From: Thermococcus henrietii
Lineage (GTDB): Archaea; Methanobacteriota_B; Thermococci; Thermococcales; Thermococcaceae
Assembly (NCBI RefSeq): GCF_900198835.1
Contig: NZ_LT900021.1
Location: 744,001 to 808,000, forward strand
Direction of reading: 5' to 3'
DNA length: 64,000 nt
A program made the position numbers and the translations under genes. The notes below the pieces were generated by a model. It had not been told where the DNA came from. It did not search any database and saw nothing but the letters and a program-made list of their open reading frames with translations. Positions 8,731 through 16,857 of the stretch are shown piece after piece (position 1 is the first letter of the stretch; each line of letters starts with the position of its first letter).

Positions 8731-11628
8731 TCACTCCACGTAAACCGCCGGCTTCAACGGCATTGCCTGCTTCTTCTTTCCTCCTTTGTCCTCCTCGGGG
8801 TTGATTATCAGCTTGACGCCAAGCTCCTTCTCTATGAAGTCCTTGGCTTCCCTCAGCGCCTTTTCCTCATCTATCCTCTTGACCTCGAAGGCCCTCTCCT
8901 TGATGAGCCTCTGTATCAGCTTGCTTATCTCCTTGCCGTGCTTCCTCATCTCCGGGTCCTTCATAAGCTCGGCCATCGCCGACTTGAAGTCCCTCTTCTC
9001 GGCAACGACCTCAACGACCTTCCACTTCCACTCGGGGGCTGTGTAGACGTAAACCCTGCTCGGGTTCTCTATCTTCGCAACGCGGATTATCTCCTTGACG
9101 TCCTCAATGAAGGCCTTGACGAATTCCTCTTCCGCCTCTACCGTCTCGTCCCACCACCCGGGGACGGGCTCGGGCCAGGGAGCGAGGCTAACGAAGCCCT
9201 CTCCGCCCAGCTTCTCCCAGAGCTCCTCGCTGATGTGTGGCGTAAACGGCGCCATGAGCCTGACCCAGACGTCGGCGAGCTTTCTCAATACAAAGCGCTT
9301 GGCCTTGTCGTCTCTTCCCTCAGTTCTGCGCATGTACCAGCGCAGGTCGTTGAGGACCGTGTAGAACGCCCACTGGACGGCGGTTCTCGTCCTGAACTCC
9401 TCAAGGGCCTTAGTGGTTCCCTCGATGGCCTTGTTAAGGCGGTGGAGCATCCAGCGGTCGATGTTCTTGAGCTCGGTCTCCTCGGCCTCGTAGCCTGAGA
9501 ACTCGCTTATCAGCTCGTAGAAGCGCTCGACCTGCCTGCGGAGCTTTCCGACCTCCTTCCTGCGCCAGTCGAAGTCGCTGTCGTGCTCGGCAAGTCCCAT
9601 TATGTAGAGCCTGACAACATCTGCCCCGTTCTCCTCGATTGCGTCAATGAAGTTCAGCACGTTGCCCTTGCTCTTGCTCATCTTCTGTCCCTCGAGCGTT
9701 CCGAAGCCGTTTACGGCTATTCCCTTCGGCCAGTGCTTTCTCTTGAATATCGCCGTGTGGTTGAAGATGAAGAACGTCAGGTGGTTCGGGATGAGGTCCT
9801 TAGCTGAACAGCGCCAGTCGAGCGGGTACCAGTACTCGAACTCCTCTTTCATCTCGTGGATTGTTTCAGCCGGAATTCCGGTCTTCTCCTCGAGCTCCTT
9901 CTCGCGCTCCTCGCTGAAGTCCTCGCGGAAGATGTAGTCAAAGAACTCCCTCGTGAGCTTCTCGGGGTCGAGCTTGCCCTCCTCACGGAGCTTGTTTATG
10001 TGCCTGCTTATCGTGTAGTAGGCCATGTAGATGGTCGAGTCGCTCAGGCTCTCGATGACCCACTCAGGGTCCCAGGGCAGGGGTGTTCCAAGGCCGACCT
10101 TTCTCGCGCAGGCCTTCTTGTCGAGCCAGTCTATTACAGCCTCGAACTGCGCGCGCCTGCTCTCCGGGTAAATCGTCATGCTGGCGAGCGCTTCCCTTGC
10201 TTTCTCCTTCCACTCGGGGTTTCCGTAGTCGATGAACCACTGGTCGTGGATTATCTTGATGACGGCCTGGTTGCCGAAGCGCGAGATGACGGGCTTCTCC
10301 GCGAACTCGTACATTATCTCGGCAATGCCCTTCTCCATCAGCTCCTTGGCTATGAGGTCTTTTACCTCCTGGACCGGCTTGCCCGCGTAGGGCTCAATCT
10401 TAAAGCGCCCCTTGTGGTACTCGGCCTTGTAGATGTTCTTGGTAGCTTCTTCGAGCTTTTCTTTGTCCTTCTGGCTCTTCACGCCGAGCCTCTCGACTTC
10501 CTCAACGGCCGGGAACTCACCGTAGCCTTCGAGCTCTATCAGCGAGATGTAGGTGATGTCCTCCAAGACGCGCGGGTCGATGTCAAACTTGAGGAGCAGT
10601 TCAGTTTCCTTCTTCAGGTCTTCAAGGGCTATGTGGTCGAAGGGGGCGTGAGCGGGAACGCTCATGACTACTCCAGTCGCGTTGTCGGGGTCAACGAACT
10701 CCGCCGGCAGAATGATGACCTCGTCGCCCGTTACCGGGTTCTTCACGTACTTGCCGATGAGCTTCTCGCCCTTGAACTCCTCGATGACCTCTATCTCTCT
10801 ATCCTGGAAGGAGAGCTTGTAGGCCGCTTCCTTGCTGATTATCCAGGTCTCTTCCCGGTCACCGCGCCTGACTTTGGCTTTGACGTAGGTGGCGTTGGGG
10901 TTCAGCCACATGTTGGTTACCCCATAGACAGTCTCGGGCCTCAGCGTCGCGGCCGGGAGGTAGATTTTCTCCCCGTTCTCCTCCAGGATGAACTTGATTA
11001 TCACGTATTCGAGAATCTGGACGTCCTCACCCTCCATTATGTCGTGGTCGCCGAGGGGAGTTCCAACAACGGGGTCCCAGCGGACGCGGTGAGCGCCCTT
11101 AACGACCAGCCCCATGTCCTTGAGCGTCCAGAACTGCCACTCTATGAACTTGCTGAAGGGCGGGAAGAGGCTCGTTGTGTGGAACTCGCGCGTCCAGTCC
11201 ACGCTGAAGCCGGCCCTTATGAAGGTCTCCTTAGCGGCCTTCATGAAGTATTTAACGATTTCCTTTGGGTCCTCGAACTTCCAGAGAATATCCTCGGGCA
11301 CCTTGTAGACGTCGCGGTAGATGTGTATGGTCTTCGGGTCGCGGTTCTTTATGCGCTCGGCGATTCCGACTATCGGCGCGCCGGTGATGTGCCACGCCAT
11401 CGGAAACAGCACGTTGTAGCCCTGCATCCTCTTGAAGCGCGCTATGACGTCGGGAATCGTGTAGGTCCTCGCGTGGCCGACGTGGAGGTGGCCCGAGAGA
11501 TAGGGAAAGGCGACGGTTATGTAGAACTTCTTCTCCTTGGGCTTCGCGTTTCTGTCGGGTTCAAAAACCCTCTCCTCAAGCCAGCGCTTCTGCCACTTCT
11601 CCTCAATGGCCTTGAAGTCCACTTTCAT
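8731..11628 (-). CDS. leuS: Leucyl-tRNA synthetase
   Basis: Class I synthetase of the archaeal/eukaryal LeuRS type, 965 residues. HLHVGH (the HIGH signature) is at 47-52 and KMSKS near 647. Between them lies the CP1 editing insertion, with a TLRPETVYGVTN segment. The C-terminus carries the archaeal extension. The ATG at 11628 is chosen because GGAGGT is 7 nt upstream; a TTG two codons earlier would also be open. A folded leader lies upstream (11699-11751). The window also holds a tRNA-Leu (48760). Confidence 0.96.
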   Translation of the reverse strand: MKVDFKAIEEKWQKRWLEERVFEPDRNAKPKEKKFYITVAFPYLSGHLHVGHARTYTIPDVIARFKRMQGYNVLFPMAWHITGAPIVGIAERIKNRDPKTIHIYRDVYKVPEDILWKFEDPKEIVKYFMKAAKETFIRAGFSVDWTREFHTTSLFPPFSKFIEWQFWTLKDMGLVVKGAHRVRWDPVVGTPLGDHDIMEGEDVQILEYVIIKFILEENGEKIYLPAATLRPETVYGVTNMWLNPNATYVKAKVRRGDREETWIISKEAAYKLSFQDREIEVIEEFKGEKLIGKYVKNPVTGDEVIILPAEFVDPDNATGVVMSVPAHAPFDHIALEDLKKETELLLKFDIDPRVLEDITYISLIELEGYGEFPAVEEVERLGVKSQKDKEKLEEATKNIYKAEYHKGRFKIEPYAGKPVQEVKDLIAKELMEKGIAEIMYEFAEKPVISRFGNQAVIKIIHDQWFIDYGNPEWKEKAREALASMTIYPESRRAQFEAVIDWLDKKACARKVGLGTPLPWDPEWVIESLSDSTIYMAYYTISRHINKLREEGKLDPEKLTREFFDYIFREDFSEEREKELEEKTGIPAETIHEMKEEFEYWYPLDWRCSAKDLIPNHLTFFIFNHTAIFKRKHWPKGIAVNGFGTLEGQKMSKSKGNVLNFIDAIEENGADVVRLYIMGLAEHDSDFDWRRKEVGKLRRQVERFYELISEFSGYEAEETELKNIDRWMLHRLNKAIEGTTKALEEFRTRTAVQWAFYTVLNDLRWYMRRTEGRDDKAKRFVLRKLADVWVRLMAPFTPHISEELWEKLGGEGFVSLAPWPEPVPGWWDETVEAEEEFVKAFIEDVKEIIRVAKIENPSRVYVYTAPEWKWKVVEVVAEKRDFKSAMAELMKDPEMRKHGKEISKLIQRLIKERAFEVKRIDEEKALREAKDFIEKELGVKLIINPEEDKGGKKKQAMPLKPAVYVE

Positions 11629-11698
11629 GTCCAAAACCTCCTCAAGGTTTTTCCAAAAGAGCGGGAGTCCAGAATAGGGGGGTTATCGATGAAATCAG

Positions 11699-11777
11699 GC
11701 ACCGATGTGATTCCAGCGGAGAAGACACTCCCCCCTCATCGGCATCGGTGCGAGTAACGGCTTTGGGTATTTAAGGT
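11699..11777 (-). promoter_or_regulatory. leuS promoter and structured leader
   Basis: On the minus strand a TATA box CCTTAAATA lies at 11777-11769, placing the start near 11750. The transcript would then begin with GCACCGATG (11751-11743), which pairs perfectly with CATCGGTGC (11707-11699). Inside is a second stem GGAG/CTCC (11731-11728 with 11721-11718) flanked by asymmetric loops containing GATGA and TGGAA. The leader to the ATG is about 120 nt, long for this genome, so it may be regulatory. Confidence 0.5.
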
Positions 11778-11830
11778 TTTTGGGCTTTTTGGCGGGAAAC
11801 GTTAAATAGGCCCGCGTGATATCCAACCAC

Positions 11831-12052
11831 ATGAGGGGGTTTTTGGACGCCGAGGTTCTCATGCTCGCGGTCAGCCTCGCAACGTTCGGCTATCTGACGC
11901 TTCGCGCCCTTTGGGAGAAGTCCAGAACGCTTTTTTCGGCCTCCGCCGGTTGGGCGTTCCTCTGCGTTCACGTTGTCCTGAGGATACTCGGCCACCCCTC
12001 CCTCGCCGAGGTGTTTCTGTACTTTTTCGCCCTTGGGCTGTTTCTTAGTTGG
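11831..12052 (+). pseudogene. DUF835 membrane protein, N-terminal half (split by TnpB element)
   Basis: From ATG 11831 (TATA-like GTTAAATAGG about 30 nt upstream, so nearly leaderless) this encodes 74 residues forming three hydrophobic segments and ending FFALGLFLSW. The next codon is a TAA that belongs to the inserted element. The same reading frame resumes at 13490. Joining the halves gives about 345 residues: multi-helix membrane domain plus DUF835. Confidence 0.7.
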
Positions 12053-12151
12053 TAACTTTCGTAATTTTTTTTAACTTTCGTAATTTTTGTTGATTTTTGT
12101 TAGCACAATGTTTAAATATCCCACTTAGTATTTCTTTAGTGGTGGTTAATA

Positions 12152-12316
12152 ATGCCTAAGGCTACTTTTGTCATCAGTGAAGAAACCCTCCAAGAGTTCA
12201 AAAAACTCGCCAAAAAACGCTACGGGGACAAGAGGGGAGTCTTAAGCGTTGCAATTGAAGAGGCAATCAAGGATTGGATTAAGAAAACAAAAAAGGAGCT
12301 GGAAAATGCCGAGTGA
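12152..12316 (+). CDS. Ribbon-helix-helix-like small protein of the TnpB element
   Basis: 54 residues from ATG 12152, with GGTGGT upstream and a TATA-like GTTTAAATA at about 12110. The N-terminal strand (KATFVISEETLQEFKKLA) followed by a basic turn and a helix (VLSVAIEEAIKDWIKK) fits an RHH/Arc-type DNA-binding fold. It overlaps the start of tnpB by 11 nt, so the two are probably one operon. It may regulate the element or bind its ends; that role is inference. Confidence 0.65.
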   Translation: MPKATFVISEETLQEFKKLAKKRYGDKRGVLSVAIEEAIKDWIKKTKKELENAE

Positions 12317-13487
12317 AACAATCAAACTCACTACCAAATTCAAGCTCAAAGAAACACCCGAAGGGTTAGATGGCCTCTTCCAAACTTATCGTGAAATCGT
12401 GAATTTCCTCATCACTTACGCTTCTGAGAACAACATCACCAGCTTTTACCGGCTGAAAAAAGAAACTTACAAGAGCCTTCGCAAGGAGTACCCAGAACTC
12501 CCAAGCCATTATCTCTACACGGCTTGCCAAATGGCGACGGCAATCTTCAAGAGCTTTAGGAAGCGGAGAAAGAAGGGGAAAGCTAAGGGAAAGCCTGTTT
12601 TTAAGAGGGAAGTCATAATGCTCGACGACCACCTGTTCAAACTCGACTTGGAGAAGGGAACCGTAAAACTCACCACTCCAAGCGGGAGGATTCAATTAGA
12701 GTTTTACCCCGCCAGATACCACGAGAAGTTCAAGGACTGGAAGGTTGGCCAAGCATGGCTGGTTAGAACGCCGAAAGGAACTTTCATCAACGTTGTTTTC
12801 TCGAAAGAGGTTAAAGTTAGCGAGCCTAAAGCTTTTGTTGGAGTTGATTTGAACGAGAATAACGTTACTCTCTCCCTTCCAAACGGTGAATTCGTTCAAA
12901 TCATCACTCACGAGCGAGAGATTAGGACTGGCTATTTCGTAAAGAGAAGGAGAATACAGGGGAAAATCAGGGCTGGAAAGAGGAGGAGAGAACTCCTCGA
13001 AAAATACGGGTTAAGGGAGAGGAACAGGCTGAACGACTTGTATCACAAACTGGCGAATAAAATCGTTGAGCTGGCGGAAAAATATGGTGGGATTGCTTTA
13101 GAGGATTTAACGGAAATCAGGGAGTCAATCAGGTATTCGGCTGAGATGAATGGTCGCCTCCACAGGTGGAGTTTTAGGAAGCTTCAAAGCATTATCGAAT
13201 ATAAGGCTAAACTGAGGGGAGTTAAGGTTGTTTTTGTGAATCCCGCTTTTACTTCCTCCCTGTGCCCGGTATGTGGGGGGAAGTTAAGCCCGAATGGGCA
13301 CAGGGTTTTGAAGTGTTCGAATTGTGGGTTTGAGGCCGACCGTGATGTGGTTGGGAGTTGGAATATTCGTTTGAAAGCCTTGAAGATGTGGGGAGTTTCC
13401 GTTCCCCCCGAAAGCCTCACGATGAAGACAGGAGTGGGGAAGGTTATCCGCTACGATTGGTTCACAAGTTCCAAAAGTAGCGGATAA
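12306..13487 (+). CDS. tnpB: TnpB RNA-guided nuclease (IS605 OrfB family)
   Basis: 393 residues from ATG 12306; the frame is open further upstream but the ATG coupled to the RHH gene is preferred. The RuvC nuclease residues are all present: Asp181 in VGVDLNEN, Glu near 265 in ALEDLTEIRES, and Asp near 344 in EADRDVVGSWNI. The zinc ribbon CPVCGG...CSNCG lies near 319-340. TnpB proteins cut DNA using a right-end-derived guide RNA. The last codons lie inside the right-end inverted repeat. The intact motifs suggest an active protein. Confidence 0.93.
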   Translation: MPSETIKLTTKFKLKETPEGLDGLFQTYREIVNFLITYASENNITSFYRLKKETYKSLRKEYPELPSHYLYTACQMATAIFKSFRKRRKKGKAKGKPVFKREVIMLDDHLFKLDLEKGTVKLTTPSGRIQLEFYPARYHEKFKDWKVGQAWLVRTPKGTFINVVFSKEVKVSEPKAFVGVDLNENNVTLSLPNGEFVQIITHEREIRTGYFVKRRRIQGKIRAGKRRRELLEKYGLRERNRLNDLYHKLANKIVELAEKYGGIALEDLTEIRESIRYSAEMNGRLHRWSFRKLQSIIEYKAKLRGVKVVFVNPAFTSSLCPVCGGKLSPNGHRVLKCSNCGFEADRDVVGSWNIRLKALKMWGVSVPPESLTMKTGVGKVIRYDWFTSSKSSG

Positions 13488-13489
13488 CC
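13360..13489 (+). ncRNA. Candidate omega (reRNA) scaffold at the TnpB right end
   Basis: In characterised TnpB elements the guide RNA scaffold comes from the 3' part of tnpB through the right end, and the guide is the flanking host sequence. Here the last 48 nt hold a perfect 12-bp inverted repeat, GGTTATCCGCTA (13442-13453) and TAGCGGATAACC (13478-13489), with a 24-nt loop. The guide would start at 13490 in host DNA. The 5' boundary of the RNA given here is a guess. Confidence 0.45.
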
Positions 13490-14305
13490 AGAACGGTTTC
13501 CCTCTACGTAGTTCTCCTCGTCATCGAGATGCACCCCTCTAAGACGTCCCTCTTCGCCCTCTACCTACTTGTTCCCGTCTCTCACGTGGTCTATCGCATC
13601 ATCGAGGTTCTGGGCTACAAAGTTCCCAAGGGTGTCGGCGGGATAGCGAGCGACTCCAGGGTCATGCTCCTGATAACTGCGTACGTGGCGTATCGCGTCT
13701 TCAAGCGTCCTTGGCTTTCTCTTTCAATGATTCCGGTGGCAGTTGTTTTTCTCGGCTACAAGGTTCTAAGGGGAACTTTCTTGGGTCTCTCACTCATGGC
13801 CGTTGGTGCCGTCGTTTTCTCGATTGCGACGATTCGTGTTACCCGCGAGGGGCTCTTCAAGGGTGGGAAGGCTCCGGAAGTCGAAACGAAGGGGCTCGTG
13901 CTCGTTGAAGGGAGAAAGCTAAAGTCCATCCTCGATAAGTACCATGATTCGCCCGTCCTGCTCCTCACCCGTGAGGAAGGCGAATTTCCGGAGAACTGGT
14001 CTGTGTTCCGAGTTTCAGCGGTTCCCTTCGAGAACTCCATCCCTCCAACGGCTCTTGAAAAGATAAGGCACGTGATAGTTCAGTATCTCCTGGAGGCAAA
14101 GAAGAGCGGGTCCCGGGGACTCGTGGTAATTGACTGCCTCGATTTTCTGCTCCTCTACAACGATAAACTCGCGGTGTTGAAGTTCCTCGGGGATGTACGG
14201 GACCATGCGATGGTAAACGACGGAGTGGTATTCGTGGGCCTCAGCGAGTCAGTAGACGAGCACACGAGGCGGCTCATTGAAAAGCTGAGCGATGAAAAGC
14301 TGTAG
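13490..14305 (+). pseudogene. DUF835 membrane protein, C-terminal half (split by TnpB element)
   Basis: The frame is open from the end of the element. It continues with TVSLYVVLLVIEMHP, further membrane helices to about 13840, then a DUF835 domain (from GLVLVEGRKL through VVIDCLDFLLLYND to HTRRLIEKLS). An ATG at 13529 could start a 258-residue shortened protein. DUF835 proteins are abundant in Thermococcales and have no firmly known function. It is in frame with 11831-12052. Confidence 0.75.
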
Positions 14306-14352
14306 CACAACCCTTTTATACGTCGTGCCTTTGTACCTTCTGGTGGGATGTT

Positions 14353-16857
14353 ATGAGAAAATTCGCGGTGCTCTTGATGATTATTCTCATGACTCTGCAA
14401 AGTGTTAACGCGTGGGTGCTCGTCGAACGGGCCCAGCCTGGCAACGGGACTGTCGTGCTCTCAGTTTCTGCAGGGTACTCGTGCAGTGCACAGCGGGGCT
14501 GTTCTCCGCTCCGTCCCCTCTACGTTCTCTACAACGGAACTTCCTTCAGGATGTTGCCAGCGTCCGTTGAGGGTTTTTCAATCGTCGGCTACATCAACGG
14601 GAGCTGGATTCTCCTCGGCGGCAACGAGCGCAGGTACTGCCTCGCCTACAACGGCAGCGGCTTTAAGGTCCTGTTCTCCGTGAAAACAATTGATTATATG
14701 CCCGTGTGGGTAAAGGTGCTTGGAAAAAGGCTCTACGTCTACGTTGAGCGCCTTCCCAACGCCACGAGGGGAACCGCAGTCACTTCCATCTATAAAGTTT
14801 CCCTGAACGGGAGTTCTACGTTTCTGGGAAGCGTCGAGGGCGAACCGAGCGGGATAGCATTTAGGGATTTCCTCTTCGTGCGGACCGTTCCGTTGAGATT
14901 CACCTGGCGCCGCTACAACTACTACGTCTTTTCCAATGGAAGTTTTCGGTGGCTTGCAAGCGGAAAGGTGTGGCTCGACTACTTCAACGGCACCCTCCTG
15001 CTCCTGGAGTGGGGAAGAACCGAGCTCAATGAAACGCTAATCAACGCCCTCGGCTTCAGAGTGGATGCCCTGAAGGTCAAGACCCCAGAGATGAGCCTCG
15101 GCTGGAACGGGACCTGGTACATCTACCCGGACACGACCTCCGCGCTCAGCGAGGCCCTCTTCAAAGGGCGCCCCCTGAGACTCTACTCTCCCAACGGCTC
15201 CCTCCTCGGCGAGTACTACGTCTCGGCTCCTGGAGCCGGCGAGGCCTACGTCGCGAACCCGAGTGGCTTCGTGAAGCTTGAGGGCCTCTCGTGGTACACC
15301 GACAGGAACACCGGTGAGTGGTTGCCCCTCTCCGGCTACGAGAGCTTCGGGTGGCCCGTTGCGTTTGATGGGAGGCACGTCTACCTGTACTGGAACGGCA
15401 CCCTCCACATCTGGGAGAGGGGCACTGACGAGATGCGCTCGCTCAAGGTTGGAAAGCCCTACCTCCAGCTGACGCCGGCTGGGAGCTTTCTCCTGCTCTA
15501 CAGGGGTGAGATGGGCGCTGACGGCGGTGCGTCAAACGCCCTCTACGTGTACTCCAACGGCTCACTGAGGAGCGTTCTCGACCAGCTCGAGGGCCTGTTC
15601 AGCTCGAACGAGAGTGCACCCGGAGCCGAGGTTACCGCCCTCTTCTCAAATGGCACCTCGGCGTTCGTTGCCATCCAGATTGGGAACGGCACTTACCTCT
15701 ACACTTTCAACGGCACATTTAGGTACGTTGGTCCCTATTACCCGGTCTCGTGGATGGGTGTTGCCCTGCTCGAGGGCAGGGACGGCTACTACGTCTTCAA
15801 CGGGAGCTGTGTTAAACCCGTGGGGCTCAACATCTACCGGGCAGCCGGAAGGTACGTCCTCGTTAATGATGGGGGCAAGAACTGGACCCTTTACTTTTAC
15901 AACGGCGGCTTCCTAAGGCTCGGCTCCTTTAGGGGATGGGTCTACTTCCGCCCGGCACCCGGCGGGGTTCTCCTGCGGAACAACGAAACGTACTACCTGG
16001 CAATCAACGGACGGCTGTACCGGCTCCCCCTGCGCCATGACGTGGAGCACTACGTTTCCGTCGCCTGCAACTCCAGCGGGGAAACCTGTTTCATCGCCTA
16101 CAACTTCGAGCCGAGGCCTGGATTCTTCAACGCCACCCTCTACCTCTGGAAGCCCGGCGAGCTCAAGAAAGCCGGAACGGTCAACGGCCGTACGGAGGTC
16201 CTCGGCCTCACGCCCTCCGGCTGGGTTCTCAGGTCTTCTCACTTCGGGAACGAGACCGCGACGGCTTACCTCTACGACGGCCGACTGAGACCGATAATCG
16301 AGACAGACTTGTTAACGGAAGCGTACGTTGTTGGGAACTACCTCGTGGTTTCGAACCTCAGCCTCCCCGTGCGTCCGGAGCAGATAGTCTACCTCATGAA
16401 GAACGGCGTTGAGTACGTTGGAACCTTCGAGTCAAACGGAACTTCGTACCTCTCGGTGGACGGCAGACTTCTGATAGGCGATAACGGACGGATTCTCATC
16501 GTGCCGGGGAATGTGACGGTGCCAATCAACGGGACCGTGTACCACATGGTGCACTTAAAGGACGGGGTGATGATAAGCACGGATTTCAGCCTGTACCTCT
16601 ATCAAAACGGACGGCTCATCAAGTACAGTTTGCCGGGGAAGCGTCCCGTTGAGGGAGTCCCTCTCTGCAGGAAAACCGAGAAATGGAATAACGGAGGAAC
16701 CGAAACCTGGCCTGCTGAAACCACGACACAGTCGTTCGAAAAACCCGCAGAGCCTGCACCTTCGACCAGCGGAACCGGCGGGACTCCGTGGGGTGTTCTC
16801 TCTGTTGCGGCGATTGTCACAGCCGTGGTGCTCTTTGTGCTCTGGAGGAGGCGCTAA
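14353..16857 (+). CDS. Large surface-anchored, probably glycosylated protein
   Basis: 834 residues. The N-terminal signal peptide (FAVLLMIILMTLQSVNA) is followed by about 740 residues rich in Tyr, Asn-Gly-Ser and Asn-Gly-Thr. Repeated units of the kind YLYxNGS and YVFNGS, typically 40-60 residues apart, resemble beta-propeller blades. Then comes a Thr/Pro/Ser linker (about 780-810), one membrane helix and the terminal RRR. It should be anchored outside the cell. GGTGG precedes ATG 14353, with a TATA-like TTTTATAC near 14314. No enzymatic motif seen. The 3' end overlaps the convergent prolidase by 4 nt. Confidence 0.75.
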   Translation: MRKFAVLLMIILMTLQSVNAWVLVERAQPGNGTVVLSVSAGYSCSAQRGCSPLRPLYVLYNGTSFRMLPASVEGFSIVGYINGSWILLGGNERRYCLAYNGSGFKVLFSVKTIDYMPVWVKVLGKRLYVYVERLPNATRGTAVTSIYKVSLNGSSTFLGSVEGEPSGIAFRDFLFVRTVPLRFTWRRYNYYVFSNGSFRWLASGKVWLDYFNGTLLLLEWGRTELNETLINALGFRVDALKVKTPEMSLGWNGTWYIYPDTTSALSEALFKGRPLRLYSPNGSLLGEYYVSAPGAGEAYVANPSGFVKLEGLSWYTDRNTGEWLPLSGYESFGWPVAFDGRHVYLYWNGTLHIWERGTDEMRSLKVGKPYLQLTPAGSFLLLYRGEMGADGGASNALYVYSNGSLRSVLDQLEGLFSSNESAPGAEVTALFSNGTSAFVAIQIGNGTYLYTFNGTFRYVGPYYPVSWMGVALLEGRDGYYVFNGSCVKPVGLNIYRAAGRYVLVNDGGKNWTLYFYNGGFLRLGSFRGWVYFRPAPGGVLLRNNETYYLAINGRLYRLPLRHDVEHYVSVACNSSGETCFIAYNFEPRPGFFNATLYLWKPGELKKAGTVNGRTEVLGLTPSGWVLRSSHFGNETATAYLYDGRLRPIIETDLLTEAYVVGNYLVVSNLSLPVRPEQIVYLMKNGVEYVGTFESNGTSYLSVDGRLLIGDNGRILIVPGNVTVPINGTVYHMVHLKDGVMISTDFSLYLYQNGRLIKYSLPGKRPVEGVPLCRKTEKWNNGGTETWPAETTTQSFEKPAEPAPSTSGTGGTPWGVLSVAAIVTAVVLFVLWRRR

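Larger units (their letters stand above)
12053..13489 (+). mobile_element. TnpB-carrying IS200/IS605-like element without TnpA
   Basis: Removing 12053-13489 (1437 bp, a multiple of 3) joins codon TGG (12050-12052) to AGA (13490) and restores a continuous DUF835 membrane-protein frame. The left end has two copies of a 17-nt repeat starting TAACTTTCGTAATTTTT at 12053 and 12072. The right end has a perfect 12-bp inverted repeat (13442-13453 with 13478-13489). No target-site duplication is visible, as expected for this family. It carries a small RHH gene and tnpB but no Y1 transposase, so movement would need TnpA supplied elsewhere. The exact ends could shift by a few bases. Confidence 0.8.

Noticed and set aside
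11699-11751. H/ACA guide RNA within the leuS leader
   Set aside because: Two stacked stems and loops resemble one, but no ACA follows the lower stem; C/D boxes are also incomplete.
9856-11757. 633-codon open frame on the plus strand opposite leuS
   Set aside because: It mirrors the codon pattern of leuS, has low-complexity Leu/Val/Asp content and no promoter or ribosome-binding site. It is an antisense shadow.
12053-12151. A truncated TnpA in the left part of the TnpB element
   Set aside because: The 99 bases before the RHH gene contain only AT-rich repeats and a promoter; no Y1 transposase motif was seen.
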